A DNA stretch of 64,000 bases, from assembly GCF_001612685.1 (NCBI RefSeq), contig NZ_BDAY01000005.1:212457-276456 (forward strand), written 5' to 3'. Below the pieces are notes generated by a model. The model was not told where the DNA came from and made no database searches. It saw only the letters and a list, made by a program, of their open reading frames with translations. Positions 54,890 through 63,477 of this stretch are shown here, in pieces (the first letter of the stretch is position 1; the number at the start of each line of letters is the position of its first letter). The stretch comes from Nocardia altamirensis NBRC 108246. GTDB lineage: Bacteria; Actinomycetota; Actinomycetes; Mycobacteriales; Mycobacteriaceae. Both the position numbers and the translations under genes were made by a program.

Positions 54890-55057
54890 TCAGGCGCTTG
54901 CCTTTTGCTCGGGCTGCTCGAGATCGCCGACGATCCGCAGCGCGCGCCGGGCACGGCGTGCTGGATCGTCGGCGGTGTCCATGGCCAGATATCGACGGAC
55001 GTCGAGCCGTTGCGTGTCCTGATCAATCACGGATTTTCGGTAGGCAATGTCAAGCAT
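54890..55057 (-). CDS. Small hypothetical protein
   Basis: 55 aa, MLDIAYRKSVIDQDTQRLDV, then RRARRALRIVGDLEQPEQ. Start ATG 55057 is preceded by AGGAGC at normal spacing, which supports translation. Hydrophilic, helical, Arg-rich; no family recognised. It could be co-transcribed with the PRC-barrel stress gene 76 bp downstream. The 358-bp region from here to 55415 (upstream of both this gene and the divergent small gene) is AT-richer and probably promoter DNA. Confidence 0.65.
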   Translation of the reverse strand: MLDIAYRKSVIDQDTQRLDVRRYLAMDTADDPARRARRALRIVGDLEQPEQKASA

Positions 55058-55415
55058 CGGTCTGCTCCTGCCCAGTAGGTGAGAGTTTCCGATCCCGCTT
55101 CGAGATCGGGCCGATCAGCTACAAAATGGCAACTACCCGACGCCGTCGGCACCAAACACCTCGTCGCCGAAATGGGCGATCGACCGGCCGCCGCTCCTCA
55201 GACACCTGGTTCCAACCGGACAATCTTCCGACTATGCTTCGCGGAGCTATCGATCTTGTGCGCTTCCGAGCCGTCTCAAGATCAGTGTACGGTTGTACTC
55301 TGAACTCTTGCGTAGCGTTGCGGATAGCGGCAGTCAGGAAGGGATGGTCGGCCTATGTACACACCACGCTCAGCACACAGTTATTCACTGAATCTCACGT
55401 AACGGTCGGTGTCTG
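55058..55415. other. Promoter-like divergent intergenic region
   Basis: 358 bp between two small divergent genes, with lower GC in 55240-55400. No supported gene and no perfect palindrome that I can see. Confidence 0.5.
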
Positions 55416-55610
55416 ATGGAAAACGAACTCGCTCAAGAGCTCGCCGCGGCAGCCCGCCGCCACGGTGGGGCCATCGCAGGCATTGTCGGCGGAGCCGCCC
55501 GCAAGGCCTCCTGGGAAGTGCTCGACCTGATGGCCGAAGGCCGTGAACTGGTCGGGGCCGCACTACGCGCCAGGGCCGAAGAACTACGCCGCAAGGACCG
55601 TCTCAGCTGA
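55416..55610 (+). CDS. Small conserved hypothetical protein
   Basis: 64 aa: MENELAQELAAAARRHGGAI, then ASWEVLDLMAEGRELVGAAL. Amphipathic helical, with two Gly-rich turns; could associate with membrane or another protein. The ribosome binding site is weak, so the start is uncertain. Its base composition and codon use resemble coding sequence of the neighbours. Function unknown. Confidence 0.55.
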   Translation: MENELAQELAAAARRHGGAIAGIVGGAARKASWEVLDLMAEGRELVGAALRARAEELRRKDRLS

Positions 55611-55833
55611 TTCGCCGGGCATCGGTGGCGGGCTGTTCGCCACCGATGTCGCGGAAGTGCTTAACCATCAGGTCAATTGACCACTTGCAATCTGGCGGCA
55701 ATCGCTAAGGTACTGGCCGGTCTCGAAATTCGCGCAGGATATTTCCATCAGGTACACAATTGCCGAATTTCCTTGGCAGGCAAGGTCTCTTGATGCTTCA
55801 ATCCGGTTCATGGGGATTCGCCGCCTACTTGCC

Positions 55834-56529
55834 ATGGCAGGTGTCGCCGTTACCGACCTACCGGGCGCCTACGCGGTACCGGGCCAAGTGCGCCGGATCG
55901 GTTGCGTCGAGGACCACCAGGCCGTCGCGGTCGGACTCGCCGCGATCCTGTCCGAGCAACCGGATCTGACCGTGGTCGCGATGGCGCCAACGGTTCCGGC
56001 GCTCCTCCAGCAAACCAAGGATCTCGACCTGGCGATCCTCGACCTGCGCCTGCCGGACGGGTCGAGCCCGCGCGCCAACGTCGAACTGCTCCGCGAACAC
56101 GGTATCGACGTCCTCGTGTACACCACCGGCGACTGGCGTGACCTGATCCGCTCCGCGGCCCAGGCCGGCGTGCTCGGGGTGGCGTTGAAGAGCGACCCGG
56201 CCGAAAAGACCACCGCGATGGTCAGGGCCGCCGCCTCCGGACGCCAAGTGGCGACGACGGTGTGGGCCTCGGCGATCGACAGCGATCCGGCACTGACCAA
56301 CATCGACCTGCCGCCGCGGCAACGCCAAGTGCTCGAGCTCTACGCCAACGGCGAAACCGCGGCCTCCGTCGCGCGCAAACTCGAGCTGTCCGAACACACC
56401 GTCAACGACTACCTCGCGCGCATCCGTCGCCGCTATGCCGAGGCAGGTAGGCCGGTACGCACCAGAGTTGACCTGTACCGGGAAGCGGCCCGCGACGGCA
56501 TCATCGGCGAGGAGCCGCGGGATCGATGA
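55834..56529 (+). CDS. NarL/LuxR-type response regulator
   Basis: 231 aa with ATG 55834 as start (55810 also in frame; the receiver itself starts near RRIGCVEDHQAVAVGLAAIL). Receiver: acidic pair ED, phospho-accepting Asp in LDLAILDLRLPDG, Thr in VLVYTTGDW, Lys in VALKSDP. C-terminal LuxR helix-turn-helix: LPPRQRQVLELYANGETAAS / VARKLELSEHTVNDYLARIR. First gene of a four-gene signalling cassette; its stop overlaps the kinase start by 4 bp (ATGA). Confidence 0.85.
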   Translation: MAGVAVTDLPGAYAVPGQVRRIGCVEDHQAVAVGLAAILSEQPDLTVVAMAPTVPALLQQTKDLDLAILDLRLPDGSSPRANVELLREHGIDVLVYTTGDWRDLIRSAAQAGVLGVALKSDPAEKTTAMVRAAASGRQVATTVWASAIDSDPALTNIDLPPRQRQVLELYANGETAASVARKLELSEHTVNDYLARIRRRYAEAGRPVRTRVDLYREAARDGIIGEEPRDR

Positions 56530-57719
56530 TCGGCACGCAGCCTGCCGTTACCGACGCACCACGCGGCGCCGAAGCCAAACTGGTCAGGGGTGCAAGCCTT
56601 TTCGTCGGTTCGGGTGGGCTGTTCTATGCCGCGCTGACCGCGCCGACCGCATTCGCCCAGGCGCATTTCACCGCGGCATGGTGGACGCCGGTCGCGTTCC
56701 TCGCGACCTATCTGCCGCCGGTCCTGATCATCGTCGCGGCCGCCAGGTGGCGGATGGACCTGGTGCGAAAAGCAGTGGCGGCCTTCGCCTTCGGCTACGC
56801 GTTCGCCGCATTGAGCTGGCCGCTGGTCCGCACCGGGGAGCTGCTCGAACCCGAAGCGTCACTGTGGTTGGTGTGGATCCCCGGGTTGCCCGCGGTGGCG
56901 CTGTGCCTGTTCTGGCGTCGGGTGCCGTTCGCGTATCTGGCCTGTGCCGGGATCGTCGCGCAGGTCGACGGCATGCTCGCCCGCGGGCCCGACGTGCACA
57001 ATCCGCTGCTGCCCGAAATCCTGTTCGCCTTCGCCTATTCCGCGTTTCCGTGCGCCGCGTGCGTGGTCTTCGTGCGGCTCGGGCGCATGCTCGACCAGAC
57101 GTCCTCCTCCGCGCTGGCGACGGCGACGTCGGCCGCCGCGGCCGAAGCTCGGCGCTTCGAACGGCGGCGCTTCGACGCGCTCACCCACGACGGTGTCATC
57201 GCGACGCTGCTCGAGGCCTCGCGCGCGCCGAACTCGCCGATCCTCGCGCACTACGCGCAGACGACACTGCGCAACCTCGGCAGACTGCGCTCCGGGCTGC
57301 CCGCCCAGGACGACCTCGATCTGGAACTGGTCGTCGCGGGCATCCGGGCCGCGGCCGCTGAGATCGACGACTCGATTCCGCTGCGGGTCGAACCGGCGGC
57401 GGGCGCCGAACTCACCGTGCCGCCCGACGTCGCCACCGCGCTGGCGGCGGCCACGGGCGAGGCGCTGCGCAACTGGAAGAAGCATGCCTCGCCGGTGCGC
57501 GACGCCGCCTGCGAGGTGACGGTGACCGCAGGCCCCGCCGACATCCGGATCGACGTGGTGGACGACGGCATCGGGTTCGACCCGAAAGCCGTTCCGCCCG
57601 ACCGCCTCGGGCTACGCGCCAGCATTGTCGACCGCATCGCTCAACTGCCCGGCGGTTGGTCTGCCATCGAGTCCACGCCGGGGCGGGGGAGCCGGGTCAG
57701 CGTTGGGTGGGCGGCGTGA
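56526..57719 (+). CDS. Membrane sensor histidine kinase, divergent HisKA_3-like
   Basis: 397 aa. About six membrane segments in residues 25-190. The phospho-acceptor is probably His221 in RRFDALTHDGVIATLLEA, instead of the ERxRIARELHD box of NarL-partner kinases. The HATPase domain has an N-box EALRNWKKH (about 316-324), G1 box DDGIGFDP (about 350) and G2 box RLGLRASIVDRI. It probably senses a membrane or extracellular signal and phosphorylates the overlapping response regulator. The next gene encodes a second, motif-less relative. Confidence 0.85.
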   Translation: MIGTQPAVTDAPRGAEAKLVRGASLFVGSGGLFYAALTAPTAFAQAHFTAAWWTPVAFLATYLPPVLIIVAAARWRMDLVRKAVAAFAFGYAFAALSWPLVRTGELLEPEASLWLVWIPGLPAVALCLFWRRVPFAYLACAGIVAQVDGMLARGPDVHNPLLPEILFAFAYSAFPCAACVVFVRLGRMLDQTSSSALATATSAAAAEARRFERRRFDALTHDGVIATLLEASRAPNSPILAHYAQTTLRNLGRLRSGLPAQDDLDLELVVAGIRAAAAEIDDSIPLRVEPAAGAELTVPPDVATALAAATGEALRNWKKHASPVRDAACEVTVTAGPADIRIDVVDDGIGFDPKAVPPDRLGLRASIVDRIAQLPGGWSAIESTPGRGSRVSVGWAA

Positions 57720-57795
57720 GGGCGCGGGCCGGCGCCGGCAAGTCAGCGGCAAACGCAGTGTCGGGTCGTATCGACATTGCTGACAAGTGGGTGGC

Positions 57796-58959
57796 ATGAC
57801 GACGTTGCGGAGTATGCGCGCAGCGGTGGCGCAGCGCGGTGCGTTCAGTGTTGCGGTGCGGCGCGGTTTCCTGGGGATCGCGGCGCAGCGGGACGAGCCC
57901 GCGGACGTTCGCGACATTCTCGGTATGCGCACACCGACGGCGTGGGTGCTGTGCGGGTTGTTCACGGTCGCGATCTACTCGATGGCGTTCGCGGCCGACG
58001 ACGGGATTCGCCATCTCTGGATCACCGGGTTGGCGGCGACGATCATCCTCGGCGCCGGAGTCGGCACCATCCTTGCCTCCGGCGACAAAATACCGCTGCG
58101 CGTGGCGATTCCACTGGCCGCGGCCGCACCGCTCGGCACAGCGCTCGCGCTATGGCAGCTGCCGGTGCCGATGGTGAATTCCACCCAGATCTGGTTCCTC
58201 GGTGCGGCTTCGGCGTACCTCAACTTTCTGTGCATTCGAGGCGCTGGGCTGTTGGCGTGGCTCGCGCTGTTCGGCCAGATCATCGCCTGCACCTGGTGGG
58301 CGGCGGCCACCGGGCAGGGGGCGTTGCTCGGCGCAGGGTTCTCCTTCATCAATGCGACGCCGCTGCTGATGGCCACCTTCTTCGCCAAAGTCGTTCGTCC
58401 CATTGCCCGTTCGATCCTCAGCCTGCGCAGGCAGGAAACCGAGCGGGCCGCGGCGGAGGCGGCAGCGCTTGCCGCACAGTCGGAACGGGACGCGCGCATC
58501 GCCCGGCTGGACGGTGCGGCGCGGCCGCTGCTCGAAATCATTGCGCTCGGAAGACCATTGACCTTCGAAGAACAACAGGAATGCCGGCTCGTCGAAGCGC
58601 AGTTGCGTGACGAGATCATCGGCGGGCTGATGGTCGACGAGGCGGTCACGGCGGCCGCCAGATTCGCCAGACAACGCGGCGTGCGAGTGGTGCTCGATGA
58701 TGGCGGAGGTCTCGACGACGCCGACGATCGGGTTAGAGACATGGTGCGTACGGTGTTACGTGACGCGCTCGACTACGCCGACGGCGGCGAAATGACCGCG
58801 CGGGTACTACCGCCGGGACGGGCCACCGTGGTATCGATTCTGTTGCGTGACAAGGAAGAACTCCGGATCGACGTGAGCGCGGCGGGGGTCGTTCGATCAG
58901 ACCTGGATCACCAGAATTCCGTTAGCGCGACGAACGGAGCCCCCGAAACTAAGGGCTGA
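57796..58959 (+). CDS. Membrane sensor-like protein without recognisable ATPase motifs
   Basis: 387 aa from ATG 57796 (ATG 57787 is in frame nine bases upstream). An N-terminal cytoplasmic segment, then about six membrane segments (residues 48-215). A coiled coil follows (RQETERAAAEAAALAAQSERD) and then a C-terminal domain with LDGAARPLLEIIALGRPLTF, ECRLVEAQLRDEIIGGLMVD and RGVRVVLDDGG. I see no intact N, G1 or G2 box, so it looks like a kinase-shaped protein that has lost ATP hydrolysis or a sensor that regulates the kinase before it. It lies between the kinase and the stand-alone LuxR-domain protein. Confidence 0.75.
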   Translation: MTTLRSMRAAVAQRGAFSVAVRRGFLGIAAQRDEPADVRDILGMRTPTAWVLCGLFTVAIYSMAFAADDGIRHLWITGLAATIILGAGVGTILASGDKIPLRVAIPLAAAAPLGTALALWQLPVPMVNSTQIWFLGAASAYLNFLCIRGAGLLAWLALFGQIIACTWWAAATGQGALLGAGFSFINATPLLMATFFAKVVRPIARSILSLRRQETERAAAEAAALAAQSERDARIARLDGAARPLLEIIALGRPLTFEEQQECRLVEAQLRDEIIGGLMVDEAVTAAARFARQRGVRVVLDDGGGLDDADDRVRDMVRTVLRDALDYADGGEMTARVLPPGRATVVSILLRDKEELRIDVSAAGVVRSDLDHQNSVSATNGAPETKG

Positions 58960-59083
58960 GTAGTAGCGAATTTCCTGATTGTTTGCCGAGGCATAGAGTC
59001 GATACACGATGTCCGGCCGCCGGATTCCCGGGGCGATTGCCCTCGAACGAGACCCGCCGGTGTCAAACGCAAGGAATGTAATA

Positions 59084-59389
59084 ATGATAGCCGCAGTTTC
59101 GCACTCGCTCCCCCAGCCGATGAACCCCTCCCCGCTAGCGGCGGTACCGGCACATCACTGGCCCGACGCAGGCCTCTCGCAACGCGAACGTGAAGTGCTG
59201 ATCACCTGGGTGGTCTGCGATTCCAAAACCGATGTGGCGCAGCGCTTGTACCTCTCGCTGGGCACCGTCAACACCCACATCACCCGCATCCGCGGAAAGT
59301 ACGCCGCCGTCGGCCGCACCGCCAACACCAAAGCGGCACTGGTAGTTCGAGCCCTACAGGACGGGCTCGTCGGCCTGGAAGACCTGTAG
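59084..59389 (+). CDS. Stand-alone LuxR-type DNA-binding protein
   Basis: 101 aa from ATG 59084, with AAGGA eight bases upstream (ATG 59009 in frame lacks a ribosome binding site). A GerE/LuxR helix-turn-helix (LSQREREVLITWVVCDSKTD, then VAQRLYLSLGTVNTHITRIR) with no receiver, preceded by a short Pro-rich leader. Output is probably set by the membrane proteins before it or by dimerisation. Last gene of the cassette. The 634-bp region that follows holds a strong terminator and otherwise no supported gene up to 60023. Confidence 0.88.
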   Translation: MIAAVSHSLPQPMNPSPLAAVPAHHWPDAGLSQREREVLITWVVCDSKTDVAQRLYLSLGTVNTHITRIRGKYAAVGRTANTKAALVVRALQDGLVGLEDL

Positions 59390-59513
59390 TCGACGCCTCC
59401 CACACACGCCGGGCCCTCGAACATCCCACACCCCGGTTCCCCGGTACCCCACCGGATTACCCGTACCTGGAACCGCCCAAGCGGCGCCGTTACCCGACCG
59501 CGCGCCGAGGGGT

Positions 59514-59551
59514 GTTGCCGCCGCCCGCCTCCCTTCCGGGGCGGCGGCAAC
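59514..59551 (+). terminator. Terminator after the signalling cassette
   Basis: GTTGCCGCCGCCC (59514-59526) and GGGCGGCGGCAAC (59539-59551), 13 bp perfect, 12-nt loop, 125 bp past the LuxR-domain gene. The rest of 59552-60023 is GC-rich and has no gene I can support. Confidence 0.85.
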
Positions 59552-60023
59552 GCCCGCCGACCGTGGTGTTCCCGGCCGTCACACGGCAACGCCGCCGGAC
59601 AGCGCTCGGGGCCGCGCAGAAAATGAGGGCTGCGCGCCCCGAGCCTGCCAACCGCACCGCAATGCTGTTCTCGCGGATCACGCCGGATCCCCACCAGCCT
59701 TGCCACACGGCCGACCTCGCGCCGACCACCACGCGCGAGACCACGCCGCCCCGCAGGTCCGGTTCCCCGAGCCTGAGCCGACCACGAATGACACACCACC
59801 AAGCCAACTTTCGGCGTACTACCACCTGTCACCAGCCGATCCGGAGCACGAGGCGAACCGGCATCGAATCCAACTGGCACAGCTGGAGCGAATAGGAGCA
59901 CCACGAGCCCCGCCGCGCCAAATCAATGACCTGACAGCCAGTACCTCGACAACCGCAGGTTTCTGGAAGCGCAGCCGCCGCGCCGAGTGTGACGATCACC
60001 GGACATCGTTCGGAGGAGAGTTC

Positions 60024-60323
60024 ATGCGCGAACATATCGAGCGCGTCTCGTCGGCCATCGCGGGGTTGGCCGACCTGACGCGCGCGAGATCGACCGACCC
60101 GGCACATGCGAGATTGGTCGACCCGGCACATGTGACGTTGGTCGAAACCACGGATGCGGGTAGCCCGGTCACATCACACGGTGTACACGCGGCCTGCTGT
60201 CCAGCGACGCAGCGCGCGGGCACACACGGTGCATGCGCGGACCACGGCGCAGCGGAGTGGGCAGTACTGGTGCGGGACAAGCGCGGTGGGGTGCAGCGGC
60301 GGTTGGTTGGGGGGTGGCGATGA
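60024..60323 (+). CDS. Small hypothetical protein with DPAH repeats
   Basis: 99 aa. ATG 60024 has GGAGGAGAG at good spacing and the stop overlaps the next start by 4 bp (ATGA), both supporting translation. The first half is helical; residues about 20-45 contain tandem copies of TDPAHARLV/VDPAHVTLV from a roughly 24-bp DNA repeat. Several Cys and His follow (HAACCPATQRAGTHGACADH), which could bind metal. No family recognised. Confidence 0.5.
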   Translation: MREHIERVSSAIAGLADLTRARSTDPAHARLVDPAHVTLVETTDAGSPVTSHGVHAACCPATQRAGTHGACADHGAAEWAVLVRDKRGGVQRRLVGGWR

Positions 60324-60685
60324 GAACCGTTGTGCTCGCATTTGTTGCGGTGTTGTTTGTGGGGATGGGTTTGTATGCGCTGTGTGTGCCTGCGGCGCTG
60401 GCACGGCCGTTTGGACTGTCGGCGGCAACGGCGGTGAGCCGGGCGGAGATTCGGGCCGTGTACGGCGGTTTCGGGATCGCCGTCGCCGGGGTGTTGTTCT
60501 GGTCGGCGTTCGGCGGCGGTGATCTGCGGACCGGAGCGGCGCTGACCGTTGGGTTCGCGCTGGCGGGGATGGCAGGCGGGCGGATCGTGTCGTGGCTGAT
60601 CGATCGTGGGATGCGCTTCTATCCGATTTGGTTCTACTGCGTGGTCGAGCTCGTCGGCGCGGGGCTCTTACTCAGTTTCGCCTGA
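60320..60685 (+). CDS. DUF4345-like small membrane protein
   Basis: 121 aa from ATG 60320 in an ATGA overlap with the preceding small gene. Four membrane segments. The pattern LYALCVPAALARPFGLSAAT, SRAEIRAVYGGFGIAVAGVL and WFYCVVELVGAGLLL matches DUF4345, a family of small four-helix membrane proteins of unknown function found near oxidoreductase and regulator genes. Confidence 0.85.
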   Translation: MRTVVLAFVAVLFVGMGLYALCVPAALARPFGLSAATAVSRAEIRAVYGGFGIAVAGVLFWSAFGGGDLRTGAALTVGFALAGMAGGRIVSWLIDRGMRFYPIWFYCVVELVGAGLLLSFA

Positions 60686-60751
60686 CACGCGGGGCGCACA
60701 GTGGTCCCAAGCCAACGGTTGCGAACAGGCGAGTGTCGTCGATAACGGTGT

Positions 60752-61456
60752 ATGGCGATCGCTGAATACTCGGGCCGGGTGCGGCCCACCCGGGACAATG
60801 TCCGGGACTTCGTCGCGTGGGTGGCCTCGGCTCCCCGCAGCATGGTGGACACGGTGCGGGCCGCGATCGCGGAAGATTACGGCGAGGACGTCGTCGACGC
60901 ACTCGGCGAGCTGCTGCTGACCGAACCGGAGATCGACCTCGCCCATGCCACCACGACACTGTCGATCCTCGGCGAAGCGCGGCACCCGGCCGCGATTCGG
61001 TATCTCCGCGAATTCGTTTGGGATACAAGTGATATCGATGACCCCATCGCGGATGCGAACCCGCCGCTGCTCACCGACGGCAAGTTCATCGGCTGCGATA
61101 TGGATCTGAAGCGCAAGGCTGTTCTTCAGGCACGAGCCGCCGAAATGCTCTGCTATCTCCGGCTGGACCAGGTGTTCGACTACACCTTGCAGATCGTTGT
61201 CGAGCATCCGGAACCGCAGGTGCGCCACGCCGCGATCGACGCCTACCTCTACAACAACGGCGACAGCGCCGAGGTGCGCGACGAACTCATGCGCACCGTA
61301 CGCGAGGAGGACCGCCCCTGGGTCGGACTGCCGCGTCGCACAGCCGACATGGACGCCGCCACATTCGACGCCACACTGGCCGAGTTGCACGCACAGGATC
61401 CGCCACCGCCGTTGCCGGACAAGGAAACTCACCAAAGGAGCAAGCGCGATGTGTAA
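60752..61456 (+). CDS. HEAT-like helical repeat protein paired with a zincin-like protein
   Basis: 234 aa. Helical throughout, with HEAT/PBS-lyase-like pairs (LAHATTTLSILGEARHPAAIRY, KRKAVLQARAAEMLCYLRLD, PQVRHAAIDAYLYNNGDSAE). It resembles an armadillo-type protein-protein interaction module rather than an enzyme. Its last eight bases overlap the start of the next gene, which carries an HExxH motif, so the two are almost certainly co-translated. A binding or control role for the metalloprotease-like partner is inferred. Confidence 0.65.
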   Translation: MAIAEYSGRVRPTRDNVRDFVAWVASAPRSMVDTVRAAIAEDYGEDVVDALGELLLTEPEIDLAHATTTLSILGEARHPAAIRYLREFVWDTSDIDDPIADANPPLLTDGKFIGCDMDLKRKAVLQARAAEMLCYLRLDQVFDYTLQIVVEHPEPQVRHAAIDAYLYNNGDSAEVRDELMRTVREEDRPWVGLPRRTADMDAATFDATLAELHAQDPPPPLPDKETHQRSKRDV

Positions 61457-62249
61457 CGCAGGGGCGGGCGTCCTCGACCGCGACGTCCGGGCCGCGATGG
61501 ACTCGGTCGGCTTCTGGCCACCGAATTCCGGTGTGCCGTGGGGACATTTCCTGTTCGACTTGACCGACGACTCGTGGGGCACAATCGATCCGAACGTCGA
61601 CCTGCGCTACGGGAAAATGATCAACTCCATCTTCCTGATCGCCCGCGGCCTCACCGACTTCGGCGCCAGCCACTCCGGCTCCAGCTGCAGGCAGTGGCAC
61701 GGCACGGGCGACTACGTCGCTTCGTGCAGCGGCAGCAAGGACAACAAGTACCACGATTCCTACCACCACCAGTTCACCACCGCGCACGGCAGCCTGCCCA
61801 TGCATTCGGAGGTCGGACGGTTTATGGCCGACGACCGCGTCGTCGTGCACTGCCCGGTCTTCGATTTCGGAAACTTCTCGGACAGACCGACATTCCGCGC
61901 CGCTGCCCTGATCCACGAATCATGGCATCACTGGCAATACGAGCACGACTTCAAGGGCGACCATCAAAAGCTCCCCGACGGAGGACGAGGCGACCACTTC
62001 TACCCTCACAAGGCCGAAGCCTTCCCGTTCGGACGCATGTACTCGCACAGCACCAGCTCCGCCAACTTCCACTTCCTCTCCCCCTACCAGGTACAAGCCG
62101 AGTTCCTGGACGACCTGCACTGCTACGGCCACCCCTTCCTCTCCATCGCCGTCATCGACCAGGCCCGCCTAGACGCCAACGGCACCCTCGACCAAAAATT
62201 CAAAAACCCACCCCGCTACCGAGTAGGCGAACCCAAACCCTTCAGCTGA
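61449..62249 (+). CDS. Zincin-like protein with HESWH motif
   Basis: 266 aa from ATG 61449 (AGCGCG upstream; 8-bp overlap with the previous gene). The central motif ALIHESWHHWQYEHDF (about residues 156-171) contains HExxH with two extra His downstream, the layout of a zinc metallopeptidase. Three Cys lie upstream (SSCRQWH, ASCSGSK, VHCPVF) and one downstream (DLHCYG). No signal peptide. Similar proteins appear as hypotheticals in Streptomyces and Nocardia. Substrate unknown; the pairing with a helical repeat protein suggests a targeted or regulated activity. Confidence 0.7.
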   Translation: MCNAGAGVLDRDVRAAMDSVGFWPPNSGVPWGHFLFDLTDDSWGTIDPNVDLRYGKMINSIFLIARGLTDFGASHSGSSCRQWHGTGDYVASCSGSKDNKYHDSYHHQFTTAHGSLPMHSEVGRFMADDRVVVHCPVFDFGNFSDRPTFRAAALIHESWHHWQYEHDFKGDHQKLPDGGRGDHFYPHKAEAFPFGRMYSHSTSSANFHFLSPYQVQAEFLDDLHCYGHPFLSIAVIDQARLDANGTLDQKFKNPPRYRVGEPKPFS

Positions 62250-62289
62250 CCCCCACGCCACGAGCCGTGGCGTCACCCTTTGAAGTTGG

Positions 62290-62480
62290 TCGGTTGATCA
62301 CGGGGCACTGACGGCGGCATCGCCCGAGAAGCCCCCGCCACCAGTGCCCACTCACCGCGAAACCATCCTGTTCGATCCCAAATACCGGGATCGCCGGGGC
62401 CCTGAGGCCAGCAATCACGGCCAGCTCATCCCCGACGCCGAAATCCACACCCCTACGGTGCATCCGCACCGGCTCAGAGA
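62290..62480 (-). repeat. Dispersed intergenic repeat, copy D (long form, minus orientation)
   Basis: Aligns in reverse complement with copy C over about 180 bp. Hairpin arms on the plus strand: GGGCACTGACGGCGG (62303-62317) and CCGCCACCAGTGCCCA (62335-62350), with loop CATCGCCCGAGAAG, the complement of the conserved loop. The third arm pair is C:G here. The paired TCCACAC/TCCGCAC heptamers are at 62444 and 62463 (19 bp apart). It starts about 40 bp after the zincin-like gene. Confidence 0.85.
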
Positions 62481-62783
62481 CCGCGATCTCGACCGGGTTC
62501 CAGCGGCCAAAGCCAACGACTGACTAACGCACGATATGCGGCATTTCAGTGCTTTCGGACGGTCCCGGATGGCGATCCGATGTGCTCGGTGCCGAGGGCC
62601 ACCTCGCCCGCGCGGCAAGAATGGTCGCCAGTGGCAGCAAGTCCGGTGTTCTGCTGACCCTCGCGGATCAGGCCGGCGAGCCGCTCGGACGTCAACGGAG
62701 CCACGGGAAGTCCGCGCTGAGGACAGTGATCAAGCATCCAGACGATCGAATGGTTGTCGGTGGGGTCTGCCACCATCACCCAC
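62481..62783. other. Gene-free stretch before the DUF6461 gene
   Basis: About 300 bp after repeat D with no open frame carrying a ribosome binding site; presumably promoter DNA of the gene at 62784. Confidence 0.45.
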
Positions 62784-63449
62784 ATGGCGACAACCGATCC
62801 CCTTGCCCCATTCCAGTGGCTCAACGCATCCGAGAGCCAAGCGGGTCCGCTGGGCGTGATCTTCAGCGTCGCCTTCTTCCGAAACCTGGACCCGCCGGAG
62901 GTGGTGCGCCGCTTCAGCAACGGTGGCGCCTCCGGCCAGGAGTCGGACTTCGAAGAGCTCAACGAGTTCCTCGGCAAGACCGGCGGCGGTTACGTGGGCG
63001 TGTTTCGGGCCGGTGCCTGGAGCGTAGCCATCGAACCGTGCGGGTGGTGGGTGACTGACCACAAGACGCTGGCGGAGCTATCGCGAGACGGTGAAGTCCT
63101 GGCGATAACCCGACACGACTACGCCGAGCACAGCCTCGAATACGCGATCGACGGGACGATCGTGACCGGCCACCAACTGTGGTACCCGCATATCCGTTGG
63201 GGTAGCGAGCCCGACCGGCTCAACGACTACATGCGCGAGCTGGGCATGGAGCTGGACATGACCGACGATGACTACATTTATGACGCCGATGAGGATGAAC
63301 CCGAGAGCAATTCGGACGCCTGGGACATCAGCCTCAGCACCGGCGTGCCGAGGGCCTTCGCCCTGGCGGCGAAGGTCACCGGAGTGTCGTTCACCGCAGA
63401 CATGCTGGACCAGCCCCTGCTCATCGGGCCTATCGCCCACCGCCGGTAG
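62784..63449 (+). CDS. DUF6461-like protein
   Basis: 221 aa from ATG 62784. N-terminal MATTDPLAPFQWLNASESQA and the block GGYVGVFRAGAWSVAIEPCG recall the DUF6461 family, soluble actinobacterial proteins of unknown role often clustered in paralogous arrays and near mobile DNA. A strongly acidic stretch near residue 165 (DDDYIYDADEDEPESN) precedes a C-terminal helical tail. Followed by an 8-bp hairpin terminator. Confidence 0.75.
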   Translation: MATTDPLAPFQWLNASESQAGPLGVIFSVAFFRNLDPPEVVRRFSNGGASGQESDFEELNEFLGKTGGGYVGVFRAGAWSVAIEPCGWWVTDHKTLAELSRDGEVLAITRHDYAEHSLEYAIDGTIVTGHQLWYPHIRWGSEPDRLNDYMRELGMELDMTDDDYIYDADEDEPESNSDAWDISLSTGVPRAFALAAKVTGVSFTADMLDQPLLIGPIAHRR

Positions 63450-63453
63450 TACA

Positions 63454-63477
63454 GGTCGGGATAGCCACCTCCCGACC
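63454..63477 (+). terminator. Terminator after the DUF6461-like gene
   Basis: GGTCGGGA (63454-63461) and TCCCGACC (63470-63477), 8 bp perfect, 8-nt loop, just past the stop codon. Confidence 0.75.
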
